Below are positions 44,396 through 53,352 of a stretch of 64,000 bases of DNA, one piece after another. A program made the position numbers and the translations under genes. The stretch covers positions 1,984,001-2,048,000 of the forward strand of contig CAXXKC010000002.1 in the NCBI GenBank assembly GCA_963674835.2, written 5' to 3'. Below the pieces are notes generated by a model. It had not been told where the DNA came from. It worked only from the letters and a program-made list of their open reading frames with translations, and did no database searches. Origin of the DNA: G963674835 sp963674835 (GTDB lineage Bacteria > Planctomycetota > Planctomycetia > Pirellulales > Thermoguttaceae). Position 1 is the stretch's first letter; every line of letters starts with the position of its first letter.

Positions 44396-46321
44396 ATGCT
44401 GGAACTCGAGCAGGAAACTCGCCGCTGGACGGTGGCCGACGCCGCGGATCTCTACGAGGTAGCGGGTTGGGGCAAAGGCTACTTTTCGATCAGCGACGAG
44501 GGGCATGTCTGCGTGCACCCGGAGAAGGATCCGAAGCGGGCCATCGACTTGAAGCAGCTCGTGGACCGGCTGGCTGTTCGGGGCATCCAGACGCCCGTTC
44601 TGATCCGCTTTCGCGACCTGATCCAGTACCGTTTGGGCGAAATCAAGGCGGCGTTCGAGCAGGCGATCAAAGAGCACGAGTACCGCGGGCGTTACCAGTG
44701 CATCTATCCGATCAAGGTGAACCAGCAGCGGCAGGTTGTTGAGGAAGTGCTTCGGTTCGGCCGCCCTTATGAGTTTGGCCTGGAGGCAGGCAGTAAGCCG
44801 GAGCTGTTGGCCGTGATCGCATTGGCCAGCAACGACGTGCCGATTGTGTGTAACGGATTCAAGGACGAGAAGTTCATCGAGATGGCAATGCTGGCCCAGA
44901 AGATCGGCCGGCAGATCTTCCTGGTCGTCGAGAAATACACGGACTTGAAGCTGATTGTCCATTATGCGGAGCAAGTGGGTGTGCGGCCCAACATCGGCAT
45001 CCGCGTGAAGCTGGCCGCGCCGGGTGCGGGGCGATGGCAGGCGTCGGGAGGGCACCGCTCGAAGTTCGGGCTTACGGTCAGCGAGGTGCTTCGTGCGCTG
45101 TCGGAGCTGGAAGCCGCCGGCATGCAGGACTGTTTCAAGCTGCTGCATTTCCACCTGGGCAGCCAGATTACGAACATTCGCCACATCAAAGGGGCGTTGA
45201 ACGAAGCCACCCGGATCTATGTCGACCTGGTCCGCCACGGCGCCGGCCTGCAATACATGGACGTCGGCGGTGGGTTGGGAATCGATTACGACGGTTCGCA
45301 GACGAATTTTGAATCGAGCGCCAATTACACGCTGCAGGAATATGCGAACGACGTGGTGTTCCACATCCAAAGCATTTGCGAAGAAGCGGGCGTCGAGCAT
45401 CCCGTGATCTTCTCCGAGAGCGGGCGTGCGATCGTGGCGTATCACAGTGTGCTGGTGTTCAACGTGCTGGGGGTCTCGGACCGAGGGGCGGAGGACAGTG
45501 TTTTCGAGTTGCCCGAAGAGGCCGAGCAGCCGCTGGTGGATCTGCGCGACACGTATCAGGGATTGACGACTCGCAACATTTTGGAGAGTTATCACGACGC
45601 TCAGCAGGCACTGGACATGGCGATCAACCTGTTCAGCACGGGGTATCTTCCCTTGGAGCAGCGCAGCCAGGCAGAGAGCCTGTTCTGGGCGATCTGCCGC
45701 AAGATTCAGCGGATGATGCGCACCCTGGAGTACGTCCCTGAGGAGTTGGAGGGGCTGGATGCGATGCTGAGCGAGACGTACTTCTGCAACTTCTCGCTAT
45801 TTCAATCGATGCCCGACAGTTGGGCCGTCAAGCAGTTGTTCCCCATCGTGCCGATCCACCGGCTGAACGAGCGGCCGGGGCATCACGCCGTGCTGGGCGA
45901 CATCACGTGCGATTCCGACGGCAAGATCGAGCGATTCATCGACCGCCGCGACGTGAAGCGGGCGCTGCCGCTGCACGAGTTCGACGGGCAGCCTTACTAC
46001 CTGGGCGCGTTTCTCGTGGGAGCCTATCAGGAGATTCTCGGCGACCTGCACAACCTTTTCGGCGACACGAACGCCGTGCACGTGAGCATGGACCACGAAG
46101 GCCAAGTGCTCGTCGAGGCCGTCATCAACGGCGATTCGGTGAGCGAGGTGCTGCGGTACGTGCAGTTCGATCCGAAGATTCTCTTCGGCCAGCTTCGCGC
46201 GGCCGTGGAGCGAGCCATTCGCGAATCGCGGATCGACGACCGTCAGGCCGGCCAGTTGTTGCGGTTCTATGAGGCCGGGCTAGAAGGCTACACCTATCTC
46301 GAAGACGGCCACTCGAAGTGA
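44396..46321 (+). CDS. speA: Biosynthetic arginine decarboxylase
   Basis: 641 aa, the normal length for SpeA. The ATG at 44396 opens the conserved start (WTVADAADLYEVAGWGKGYF); earlier in-frame codons were not used. PLP lysine in CIYPIKVNQQ, the LLHFHLGSQ strand, the DVGGGLGIDYDGS phosphate-binding loop, and the C-terminal LGDITCDSDG and YLGAFLVGAYQE blocks are all present. It converts arginine to agmatine, the first step of putrescine and spermidine synthesis. Its stop overlaps the next gene. Confidence 0.95.
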   Translation: MLELEQETRRWTVADAADLYEVAGWGKGYFSISDEGHVCVHPEKDPKRAIDLKQLVDRLAVRGIQTPVLIRFRDLIQYRLGEIKAAFEQAIKEHEYRGRYQCIYPIKVNQQRQVVEEVLRFGRPYEFGLEAGSKPELLAVIALASNDVPIVCNGFKDEKFIEMAMLAQKIGRQIFLVVEKYTDLKLIVHYAEQVGVRPNIGIRVKLAAPGAGRWQASGGHRSKFGLTVSEVLRALSELEAAGMQDCFKLLHFHLGSQITNIRHIKGALNEATRIYVDLVRHGAGLQYMDVGGGLGIDYDGSQTNFESSANYTLQEYANDVVFHIQSICEEAGVEHPVIFSESGRAIVAYHSVLVFNVLGVSDRGAEDSVFELPEEAEQPLVDLRDTYQGLTTRNILESYHDAQQALDMAINLFSTGYLPLEQRSQAESLFWAICRKIQRMMRTLEYVPEELEGLDAMLSETYFCNFSLFQSMPDSWAVKQLFPIVPIHRLNERPGHHAVLGDITCDSDGKIERFIDRRDVKRALPLHEFDGQPYYLGAFLVGAYQEILGDLHNLFGDTNAVHVSMDHEGQVLVEAVINGDSVSEVLRYVQFDPKILFGQLRAAVERAIRESRIDDRQAGQLLRFYEAGLEGYTYLEDGHSK

Positions 46322-46902
46322 ACCACGGACCGCTTGAATCGCTGCTTACCATCGGGCTGATCCTCGGCCTCATGGGCGGAGTGGTCCTCGTGTTCCGGCT
46401 GCTTATCCGGCGACCGGTAGGGGTGAGCCGCAGCGATCCGCCTAGCGTACGAACGGTAGCCGCTTTCACGGGCCACGACGCCGACTTCTTCGCCGACGAC
46501 GACGAAACGCGTCCGTACGTCGGTCTGCGGCTGTTTCGCATGCTTTGCGACGGTCTGGTCGCCCGGTACGTGGACATCAAGAACCGCGGCACGATTCAAT
46601 TCGCTCAGCGGGCCGAATGCGCCCTGGGCGAACAGCGCTATACGCTGGTCCTGGAATGGCTGGAGTCGCGATGGCTCGTGAGCGTGGAATGGGCCGCGCA
46701 AACGCGGGCCGAGCGCCGGCATCTGGCGCTGACCCACGAGGTTTACTCGCCGGATGACAGCCCGGAGCTGCGACGGCTATTGACGGCGTTGGACGAGTGG
46801 CTGCACTCGCACCCAGGCATCTCGGACGTCTGCTGGTATCGGAAGGAGGACTGGATCGCCGAGAACACAAGCGATCCGAGTGCCGCGCCAATACGCGCGT
46901 AG
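46318..46902 (+). CDS. Membrane-anchored hypothetical protein coupled to speA
   Basis: 194 aa. GTG start overlaps the speA stop (GTGA), so it is translationally coupled. One N-terminal helix (LLTIGLILGLMGGVVLVFRLLI) is followed by a soluble alpha/beta domain (VGLRLFRMLCDGLVARYVDI; YTLVLEWLESRWLVSVEW). No family recognised. The coupling hints at a link to polyamine metabolism, but the sequence gives no mechanism. Confidence 0.65.
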   Translation: MNHGPLESLLTIGLILGLMGGVVLVFRLLIRRPVGVSRSDPPSVRTVAAFTGHDADFFADDDETRPYVGLRLFRMLCDGLVARYVDIKNRGTIQFAQRAECALGEQRYTLVLEWLESRWLVSVEWAAQTRAERRHLALTHEVYSPDDSPELRRLLTALDEWLHSHPGISDVCWYRKEDWIAENTSDPSAAPIRA

Positions 46903-46940
46903 GGTTTGGGACATCGGCGTCCCTCGTTCGAGCCGAGCGC

Positions 46941-47465
46941 TCAGCGCACGAGCGACTGGAAGAACTGAACGGCGGGAGGTGCCGCCGTGCGCATGTCCCA
47001 CACGTATCGTCCGATGCCATACTGGGCGAGCACATAAGTGCCGATGCCCACCTGGCCTATGGCGATGTAGCCGGTTGCCAACTGGCCCATTCCGAGGAGT
47101 GCAGCGATGGCGACCTGCCCGAGGGCGAGTAGTCCGGTGGACATCTGTCCGAGGCCGAACATGAGGCCTACGGCCAATTGGCCCACGGCGACGATTCCCA
47201 GCGACGCTTGGCCGATCGCCAGGCCACCTACGGCAAATCGGCCTACGGCAACGACGCCTCGGGCGACCACGCGTTTTCCCGTCTCAGGAGATTTGCCACG
47301 CGTGTAGTGCAAGAGTGGCCAACCGAACAGGCTGGCGTGGGAAGTGAACTCTTCGAAGAGTTCTCCGTTGGCATGAAGGAACCGTCGCCAGAGACCGACT
47401 GCCGTTTCGTCGATCTTGTACTGGATTTCGTCGAACAACACGTTTCGCTGCTCTTCGTACTCCAT
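46941..47465 (-). CDS. Hydrophobic Gly-Gln repeat protein
   Basis: 174 aa. The ATG at 47465 has GGGAGG 8 nt upstream. The N-terminal 60 residues are acidic and helical (EEQRNVLFDEIQYKIDETA). Residues ~65-150 consist of repeated hydrophobic units with a GQ hallmark (VAVGQLAVG, ALGQVAIAA, GMGQLATGY, AIGQVGIG). The short-period A-[IVL]-G-Q pattern resembles a left-handed beta-helix or packed membrane repeat. No family name known. It converges with the speA operon. Confidence 0.65.
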   Translation of the reverse strand: MEYEEQRNVLFDEIQYKIDETAVGLWRRFLHANGELFEEFTSHASLFGWPLLHYTRGKSPETGKRVVARGVVAVGRFAVGGLAIGQASLGIVAVGQLAVGLMFGLGQMSTGLLALGQVAIAALLGMGQLATGYIAIGQVGIGTYVLAQYGIGRYVWDMRTAAPPAVQFFQSLVR

Positions 47466-47585
47466 GCTTGATCCTCCCGCAGAAACCATTGGGCAGTGCG
47501 AGTCGCACCTTACTGTAGCGTTCGTGGCGGTGCGTTTCTTTGGTTTCGAAAGCGAAATATACGCTGTAGCTACGCCGAATACGCT

Positions 47586-48077
47586 CTAACGATCACCGGC
47601 GTCCATGGCGGCCATCCTGCGCAGCTCGATCTGTTGGTAGCGCCTGCGGAGAACGGGCAGCAGGGAACCCATCACAAACGTGAGAATGACGCCGATCAGT
47701 GCGAGCGGGTAGTAGACGACGTACGGCTGGCGCAGACCGAGGGCGACCAAGCCCAGCACGAGGGCTGCCAGGCCGAACACGATCGATGCGACGGTGAGAG
47801 CCAGGACGAACCGGCGGGCCTTACCTAAACCGGCAAGCGTGCCAATCAAGGCGCCGAACAAGCCGACCAGCGAGCCGCCGATCGCGCCGATCCAGCCGGC
47901 AGCGGCGTTACCCCACCACGGCGATTGAGCCTCGGCGGGCGACGTGTTCATCGCTTGCTGGACGGCAACGGCAGGGGCCGGGGATCTGGTTTGGCTCTTT
48001 TGGGGCTCGCTGCGCTCGGCCCACCCTACGGATGTTATGGTCAATAGGAAGAGACTAGTGAGTAGGAGGGTTCTCAT
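47586..48077 (-). CDS. Secreted/membrane hypothetical protein downstream of DUF2089
   Basis: 163 aa. ATG at 48077, inside the 3' end of the DUF2089 gene (23-nt overlap), so the two form an operon. A leader peptide (LLLTSLFLLTITSVGWA) is followed by a Ser/Pro/Ala linker. Two or three membrane helices come next (GAIGGSLVGLFGALIGTLAG; FVLALTVASIVFGLAALVLG; YPLALIGVILTFVMGSLLP), then a basic helical tail. The segment GWAERSEPQ just after the leader is encoded by a dispersed DNA repeat (48001-48032). Function unknown. Confidence 0.65.
   Translation of the reverse strand: MRTLLLTSLFLLTITSVGWAERSEPQKSQTRSPAPAVAVQQAMNTSPAEAQSPWWGNAAAGWIGAIGGSLVGLFGALIGTLAGLGKARRFVLALTVASIVFGLAALVLGLVALGLRQPYVVYYPLALIGVILTFVMGSLLPVLRRRYQQIELRRMAAMDAGDR
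48001..48032. repeat. Dispersed GCTCGCTGCGCTCGG repeat inside a coding sequence
   Basis: TGGGGCTCGCTGCGCTCGGC followed by CCACCCTACGG is of a type I associate with repeats scattered through planctomycete genomes. Here it is translated (minus strand) as part of the N-terminus of the 163-aa membrane protein. Copy number elsewhere was not checked. Confidence 0.4.
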
Positions 48078-48441
48078 GGTGATTCTCCAACGCCTTTTGA
48101 TGGGCGGTCAGTAGGAGCTTGAGTGTGGCCAGGTCGAGTTTGCCTTCGGCGTACTGTGCCCGGGCGAGACGCTCGAAGTCGGACGCGATACGCTGGTCGT
48201 CGACGATCTTGATCTTCTGGATCAACCGGTCCAAGCGTAAACGGATCGTGGGATAGGTGACTCCGTAGGCTCCAGCCAGTTCCTTGAGCGAGCCGGAGGA
48301 GAGGACGAAGCGTTTGACGAACGCCAAGTCTTCGTCGCTCAGAAAGTCGATCCACGGCTTCTGAGATTCTCGGTCCACTGGCATGGTCTCAAGGTTGGTC
48401 GCCCCCCCTGCGGTGCATTTCCGGCAGTCTACTTCACGCAA
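48055..48441 (-). CDS. DUF2089-family putative transcriptional regulator
   Basis: 128 aa with a TTG start at 48441. The ATG at 48384 is an alternative, but the upstream part encodes CRKC, a zinc-ribbon-type pair. The core WIDFLSDEDLAFVKRFVLSS, GSLKELAGAYGVTYPTIRLRLDRLI is the DUF2089 helix-turn-helix. It likely controls its own operon with the downstream membrane protein. A good promoter and overlapping palindromes lie 40-65 nt upstream of the TTG. Confidence 0.82.
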   Translation of the reverse strand: MREVDCRKCTAGGATNLETMPVDRESQKPWIDFLSDEDLAFVKRFVLSSGSLKELAGAYGVTYPTIRLRLDRLIQKIKIVDDQRIASDFERLARAQYAEGKLDLATLKLLLTAHQKALENHHENPPTH

Positions 48442-48478
48442 GGGCGGGCGAAGACGAGGTTTATGAATGACTGATTCA

Positions 48479-48506
48479 ACTATAGTATGAATAATACGAA
48501 AGTCAA
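48479..48506 (-). promoter_or_regulatory. Promoter and operator-like palindromes of the DUF2089 operon
   Basis: Minus strand TTGACT, a 16-nt spacer and TATAGT: 5/6 in both boxes. TTCA-N9-TGAA overlaps the -10, and TGAAT-N5-ATTCA follows directly. These are good candidates for an autoregulatory operator. The site is AT-rich against a GC-rich background. Confidence 0.6.
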
Positions 48507-48726
48507 CTTACATTTTATGAAACCTGGCCAGGTGTGGGGTGTGGTGGTTTGGTCGGGTGGTTGGGCATGGAGAAATCGTCAGATGCGACGGGGCTCGTTC
48601 CGTAGTGAACGTCAAGGCTGAACGGGCCAGGTTGCAATCCATGCGTGGCCTATCAGAATGGGGCGGTGCTCGGGAGAAATGCTCGTTGGCGGTTTGTGTC
48701 GGGTCGCGAACTCAAGAGGAGTTGCC

Positions 48727-50973
48727 ATGTGTGGATCACGAGGCGTGCGCTTGTTGGTCGCCGCGTTGTTGGCCGCGGGTCTGTTGTCGCTTCGCGCAGT
48801 GGCTGTGGAGCCTGCGAACGTAACTGCCGAGCAGTTTGCCAGTCCGTCGCTGGAGTGCAAGTCGCGGCCGTTGTGGTTCTGGAACCAGGCGAACCCGACG
48901 AAGGCCGAGATCGACGAACAGATGCAGGCGAGTCGGGATCAGAGCGGGTACTTTGGGTTTGGGATTCTGCCGGCGGCGGCGCCTGAGAAGTATCTGAGCG
49001 AGGAGTACTTCGCCTGGTATGGCGATGCCGTGCGCAAGGCGGCGGAATTGGGGATGCGGCTTTGCCTATACGACGAGTATTGGTTCCCCAGCGGATCGGC
49101 CGGTGGGCAATTCTGTCAGCGTTTTCCGGAGTTGGGGCTAAAAGCGTTGGCGATGCAGGCGGCTGACGTCGACGGTCCGAAACGCTACGAGGTGACGGTT
49201 CCGCCCGGGACGACGATGGGCGTGGTGGCGATGGAACGGAGCACGGGCCGGCGATTGGATATCACCAAGCAGGTCGATGCGGAAGAGAGGCTTGTGTACG
49301 ACGTGCCGGCGGGATCGTGGAAGGTGATGATCTTCACCTGCTCAAGAGCCAAGAACGTCAGCCTGATGGACTACCTCGATGCCGAGGCCGTGCGGAAGTT
49401 TCTGGCGATCACGCACGAGGAGTACTTCCGACGGTTCGGCGACTATTTCGGCACAACCATCGATTCGGCCTTCTACGACGAGCCGCCGCTGTACCGGGCG
49501 AATACGTGGACCGACAAGTTCAACGAGAAGTTCGAGAAGAAGTACGGCTATAGCCCGGTGCCGCTGTACCCGGCGCTGTGGATGGACATTGGCGCCGACA
49601 CGGCTGCGGCACGCAACGCCCTGTTCGGCTTTCGGGCCGAGCTTTTTGCCACGGAGTACATTCAGACGATGGACGATTGGTGCCGGGCGCACAAGATCCG
49701 CCTGACGGGGCACATGGATCAGGAGCAGATTGTCAATCCTACGTGCGTTTCAGGTGACCTGATGAAGGTCTTCAAGCACCAGGCGATCCCGGGTGTGGAC
49801 GAGATCGTGTATTTCGGGCGGACACAGCGGGCGTTTAAGGTGATCAGCTCGTCGGCTTACAACTGGGACAAGCCGCTGGTGATGTCGGAGACGTTCGGGG
49901 CAATGGACAAGCTGCCGGTCGACATGCTCTACCGCATTACGATGGATCAGTATGCCAAGGGGATCAACTTCCTGGTGCCTCACGCCGTGTGGCTCGACAA
50001 TCGGAAGATCACGTTTCCGCCGGAGCTTTCTTATCGCGATCCGGTCTATGGGCCGGCGCTGCCCGATTTCAACCGCTTCGTGGGACGGCTGAACCTGCTG
50101 TTGCAGGGCGGGCGGCACGTGGCCGACATCGCCGCAGTGTATCCTATCGCAACGTTGCACGCTGCGTATCGATTCGACGCCGGCAAGCCGTACGAGGGCG
50201 GACCGCCGGTGGAAGAGGCCGACTACCTGGATCTGGGCGAGACGCTCGCTTTGCAGTTGCGGCGCGATTACACGTTTTTGCACCCCGAAGTACTCGATCA
50301 GCGGTGCGAAGTGAAGGGGACCACGCTTTGCCTGAACAATGCGGTGAACCACGAACAGTACCGTGCGGTTGTTCTGCCGGGGTCGAAGGTGATCGCGGCG
50401 AGCAGTCTGCGGAAGATCGCCGCGCTATACGATAGCGGCGGCGCCGTGATCGCTACTACCTGGCTGCCTTGTCAATCGGCCGAGCCCGGCTTGGATGGTG
50501 AGGTGCGGGAGTTGATCCAGCACATCTTCGGGATCGATCCCACCGATGCTGCGAAACGCAAGGCGACCACGGCGGCGCACACGAATGCCAAGGGCGGAAG
50601 GGCCTGGTTCGTGCGTGCGGGCGACGTGGCCGGGCTGGAGGCCGCACTCGACAAAGCCGTGGGTGTGGGCGACGTGCGTTTCGATCCGTCGCCGACCGTC
50701 AGCCGAGGCAATCTCAGCTACATCCACAAAGTGAGCGGCGATCGGCAGGTTTACTTCTTCGCCAACTCGAGCGAGACGCCGGTGGAAACGGAGATTTGCC
50801 TTCGCGGTCGGCTCGAATTGGAGTATTGGGATCCGCACACGGGCCAGCGATCGGCGGCCAAAACGCGGCATGAGCAGCGCGGCGGCCAGGATGTTTCGGT
50901 CGTCTCGCTGAAGCTGGCCGCGGGGCACTCGCTGTTCGTGGTTGGCCTTCTTTCCAGAGGAGAAGCCAAGTGA
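48727..50973 (+). CDS. Secreted GH106-like glycoside hydrolase
   Basis: 748 aa. The ATG at 48727 has AGAGGAG 5 nt upstream. Signal peptide (LLVAALLAAGLLSLRAVA). The opening KSRPLWFWNQANPTKAEIDEQ matches the PWVYWFWLNGxVTxEGI start of GH106 alpha-L-rhamnosidases. A TIM barrel follows: MRLCLYDEYWFPSGSAGG, SAFYDEPPLYR, RLTGHMDQEQ, LVMSETFGAMD, with acidic residues at strand ends. It then carries a glutamine-amidotransferase-like segment (YRAVVLPGSKVI) and a beta C-terminus. Probable rhamnosidase on a plant- or algal-type polysaccharide. Its stop overlaps the esterase-like gene (GTGA). Confidence 0.75.
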   Translation: MCGSRGVRLLVAALLAAGLLSLRAVAVEPANVTAEQFASPSLECKSRPLWFWNQANPTKAEIDEQMQASRDQSGYFGFGILPAAAPEKYLSEEYFAWYGDAVRKAAELGMRLCLYDEYWFPSGSAGGQFCQRFPELGLKALAMQAADVDGPKRYEVTVPPGTTMGVVAMERSTGRRLDITKQVDAEERLVYDVPAGSWKVMIFTCSRAKNVSLMDYLDAEAVRKFLAITHEEYFRRFGDYFGTTIDSAFYDEPPLYRANTWTDKFNEKFEKKYGYSPVPLYPALWMDIGADTAAARNALFGFRAELFATEYIQTMDDWCRAHKIRLTGHMDQEQIVNPTCVSGDLMKVFKHQAIPGVDEIVYFGRTQRAFKVISSSAYNWDKPLVMSETFGAMDKLPVDMLYRITMDQYAKGINFLVPHAVWLDNRKITFPPELSYRDPVYGPALPDFNRFVGRLNLLLQGGRHVADIAAVYPIATLHAAYRFDAGKPYEGGPPVEEADYLDLGETLALQLRRDYTFLHPEVLDQRCEVKGTTLCLNNAVNHEQYRAVVLPGSKVIAASSLRKIAALYDSGGAVIATTWLPCQSAEPGLDGEVRELIQHIFGIDPTDAAKRKATTAAHTNAKGGRAWFVRAGDVAGLEAALDKAVGVGDVRFDPSPTVSRGNLSYIHKVSGDRQVYFFANSSETPVETEICLRGRLELEYWDPHTGQRSAAKTRHEQRGGQDVSVVSLKLAAGHSLFVVGLLSRGEAK

Positions 50974-53294
50974 AACGCTTGCTTGCGACGTTATGCGCGG
51001 TTGTCGGGCTGATGGGATCAAATCGTGTGTGGGCGGAACCGCCGGCCGTGCTGCCGGGCACGGAGCCGCTGGAGACGACTGCGGATTTGACCGTGCAGAT
51101 CGTCGACGAGGCGCACCAGTATCTGGATCGGAAGACGGCCGAATCGGTTGCTGCGCGGGCGAAGCACTGGAATCGCGACTGCTCATCGGCGGGGGCGTAT
51201 GAGAAGTCGGTTGCACCGAACCGGCAGCGGTTCATGAAGTACATCGGCCTGATCGATACGCGGGTGCCGGTTGTGATGGAGCGGTTCGGTGATGAGGAGA
51301 ATCCTGCATTGGTCGCCGAGACGGACCGGTACCGCGTGTACCAGGTACGGTGGCCTGTGTTGGAGGGTGTGGACGGTGAGGGGTTGCTGTTGGAACCAAA
51401 GGGGCCGGCGGTGGCGCATGTGGTGGCGTTGCCCGACGCGGACCAGACGCCGGAACAACTGGCGGGTTTGGCACCGGGGGTGGCGGCCGAGTCGCAATTC
51501 GCACGACGGCTGGCCGAGAACGGATATCGAGTCATGGTGCCGGTGCTGGCGGATCGTTCGTGCCAGTTCTCGGGCAACCCACGCATCGTCATGACGAACG
51601 AGCCGCACCGCGAGTGGATCTACCGGCAGGCGTACGAGATGGGCCGGCACGTGATCGGTTACGAGGTGCAGAAGGTGCTGGCGGTCGTCGATTGGTTTGA
51701 AAAGACGGGCAAGAGCAAGGAAGGGGGCGATCCCGTGATCGCGGTGGCCGGCTACGGGGAGGGAGGGCTACTGGCGTTATATGCGGCGGCGGTCGACCCG
51801 CGGATCGATGTTTGCATGACGAGCGGGTGTTTTGACTCACGACAGCAGGTGTGGCGGGAGCCGATTGATCGGAACGTGTGGGGACTGTTGGAAGAGTTCG
51901 GTGATGCGGAGATCGCGTCGCTCGTTGTTCCGAGGACGCTGATTATCGAGTACAGCCCAGTGCCGAAGATCGACGGACCGCCGCCGGCGGAAGCGGGCCG
52001 ACGGAATTCGGCGGCACCTGGCAAGCTGGTCACTCCGCCACTGGACTCGGTGGTGGCGGAAGTGAAGCGAGCTGACGCATTGGACGGGGGCCAGTTGGGG
52101 AAACGGCAGATTGTCTTCGGCAAGGACAGACAACCGGTCGGCCCGGGGGCGACCGAGACATTAAAGGCGTTTGCCGCGGCGTGCGGGGCGCCGTCGGAGA
52201 TGCGATTGTCGGAGAGTGTGCCCAAGGATCGCCGCGGGAGTTTCGATCCGATTGCACGACAGGGACGGCAAGTGGCGCAGATGTCTGGCCACGTTCAGGT
52301 CATGCTACGGCGATCGGACCACGTGCGTGACGATTTCCTTTGGAAGAAGGTGAGCCTGAAATCGCCCGAGCAGTTCGAGGCGGCCATGAAGCCTTACCGG
52401 CAAGTCTTCTGGAATGAACTGATCGGCCCGTTGGACGATCCGCTGGTGGAGCCGAAGCCCAAGTCGCGCAGGATCTACGACGAGCCGAAATGGACGGGCT
52501 ACGACGTGGTGCTCGACGTGTGGCCGGAGTTGCACGCCTGGGGCATCCTGCTGCTGCCAAAGGACATCAAGCCGGGCGAGAAGCGGCCGGTGGTCGTGTG
52601 CCAGCATGGGCTGGAGGGCAAGCCTACGGACACGATCAGTGCGGACCGCGCCAGCCATTACATCTCGTACGCGGTGAAGCTGGCCGAGCAGGGGTTCATT
52701 GTCTTCAGCCCGTACAACCTTTATCGCGGGCAGGACCGTTTTCGGACATTGCAGCGGAAGGCCAATCCGCTGAAGGCTTCGCTGTTTTCGATCATCATTC
52801 GCCAGCACGAACAGATCCTCAATTGGCTGGGGAGCCTGCCTGAGGTGGATCCGTCGCGGATCGCATTTTATGGGCTGAGCTACGGCGGCAAGTCGGCGAT
52901 GCGAATTCCGGCGGCGCTACCGGGCTACTGCATGTCGATCTGCTCGGGCGATTTCGACGACTGGACTCGGAAAAACGTGACCACCGAGTTCAAGTACAGT
53001 TATGTGTTCTACGGCGAATGGGAGATGTTTGAGTTCGACCTGGGCAACACGTTCAACTACGCCGAGATGGCCGCGCTGATCTGCCCGCGGCCGTTCATGG
53101 TCGAGCGAGGACACCAGGACGGCGTGGCACCGGACTGTTGGGTCGGCTACGAGTTTGCCAAGGTTCGTTACCTGTACGACAACCTGGACCTCGGCGATCG
53201 CACGGCGATTGAGTGGTTCAATGGGCCGCACATGATCCACGGCGTGGGCACATTCGAGTTCCTGCACAAGCACTTGAAGTGGCCGAAGCAGTAG
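50970..53294 (+). CDS. Secreted tandem alpha/beta-hydrolase protein
   Basis: 774 aa. GTG start overlaps the previous stop, with GAGGAG 9 nt upstream. Signal peptide (LLATLCAVVGLMGSNRVWA). Two alpha/beta-hydrolase folds occur in a row. The first (residues ~90-330) has VAGYGEGGLLALY at the nucleophile elbow, so the GxSxG serine is missing. The second (residues ~500-774) has FYGLSYGGKSAMR with an intact Ser, CQHGLEGKP as the oxyanion segment, and a late His in GPHMIHGVG. It is likely an acetyl- or acyl-esterase acting with the coupled GH106-like enzyme, with one degenerate domain. Confidence 0.75.
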   Translation: MKRLLATLCAVVGLMGSNRVWAEPPAVLPGTEPLETTADLTVQIVDEAHQYLDRKTAESVAARAKHWNRDCSSAGAYEKSVAPNRQRFMKYIGLIDTRVPVVMERFGDEENPALVAETDRYRVYQVRWPVLEGVDGEGLLLEPKGPAVAHVVALPDADQTPEQLAGLAPGVAAESQFARRLAENGYRVMVPVLADRSCQFSGNPRIVMTNEPHREWIYRQAYEMGRHVIGYEVQKVLAVVDWFEKTGKSKEGGDPVIAVAGYGEGGLLALYAAAVDPRIDVCMTSGCFDSRQQVWREPIDRNVWGLLEEFGDAEIASLVVPRTLIIEYSPVPKIDGPPPAEAGRRNSAAPGKLVTPPLDSVVAEVKRADALDGGQLGKRQIVFGKDRQPVGPGATETLKAFAAACGAPSEMRLSESVPKDRRGSFDPIARQGRQVAQMSGHVQVMLRRSDHVRDDFLWKKVSLKSPEQFEAAMKPYRQVFWNELIGPLDDPLVEPKPKSRRIYDEPKWTGYDVVLDVWPELHAWGILLLPKDIKPGEKRPVVVCQHGLEGKPTDTISADRASHYISYAVKLAEQGFIVFSPYNLYRGQDRFRTLQRKANPLKASLFSIIIRQHEQILNWLGSLPEVDPSRIAFYGLSYGGKSAMRIPAALPGYCMSICSGDFDDWTRKNVTTEFKYSYVFYGEWEMFEFDLGNTFNYAEMAALICPRPFMVERGHQDGVAPDCWVGYEFAKVRYLYDNLDLGDRTAIEWFNGPHMIHGVGTFEFLHKHLKWPKQ

Positions 53295-53352
53295 GGGCAG
53301 GCAGCGTTGACCATTTGCCGGTTGTTTCGCCGTGCGGCGGCGAGGACGTGCG

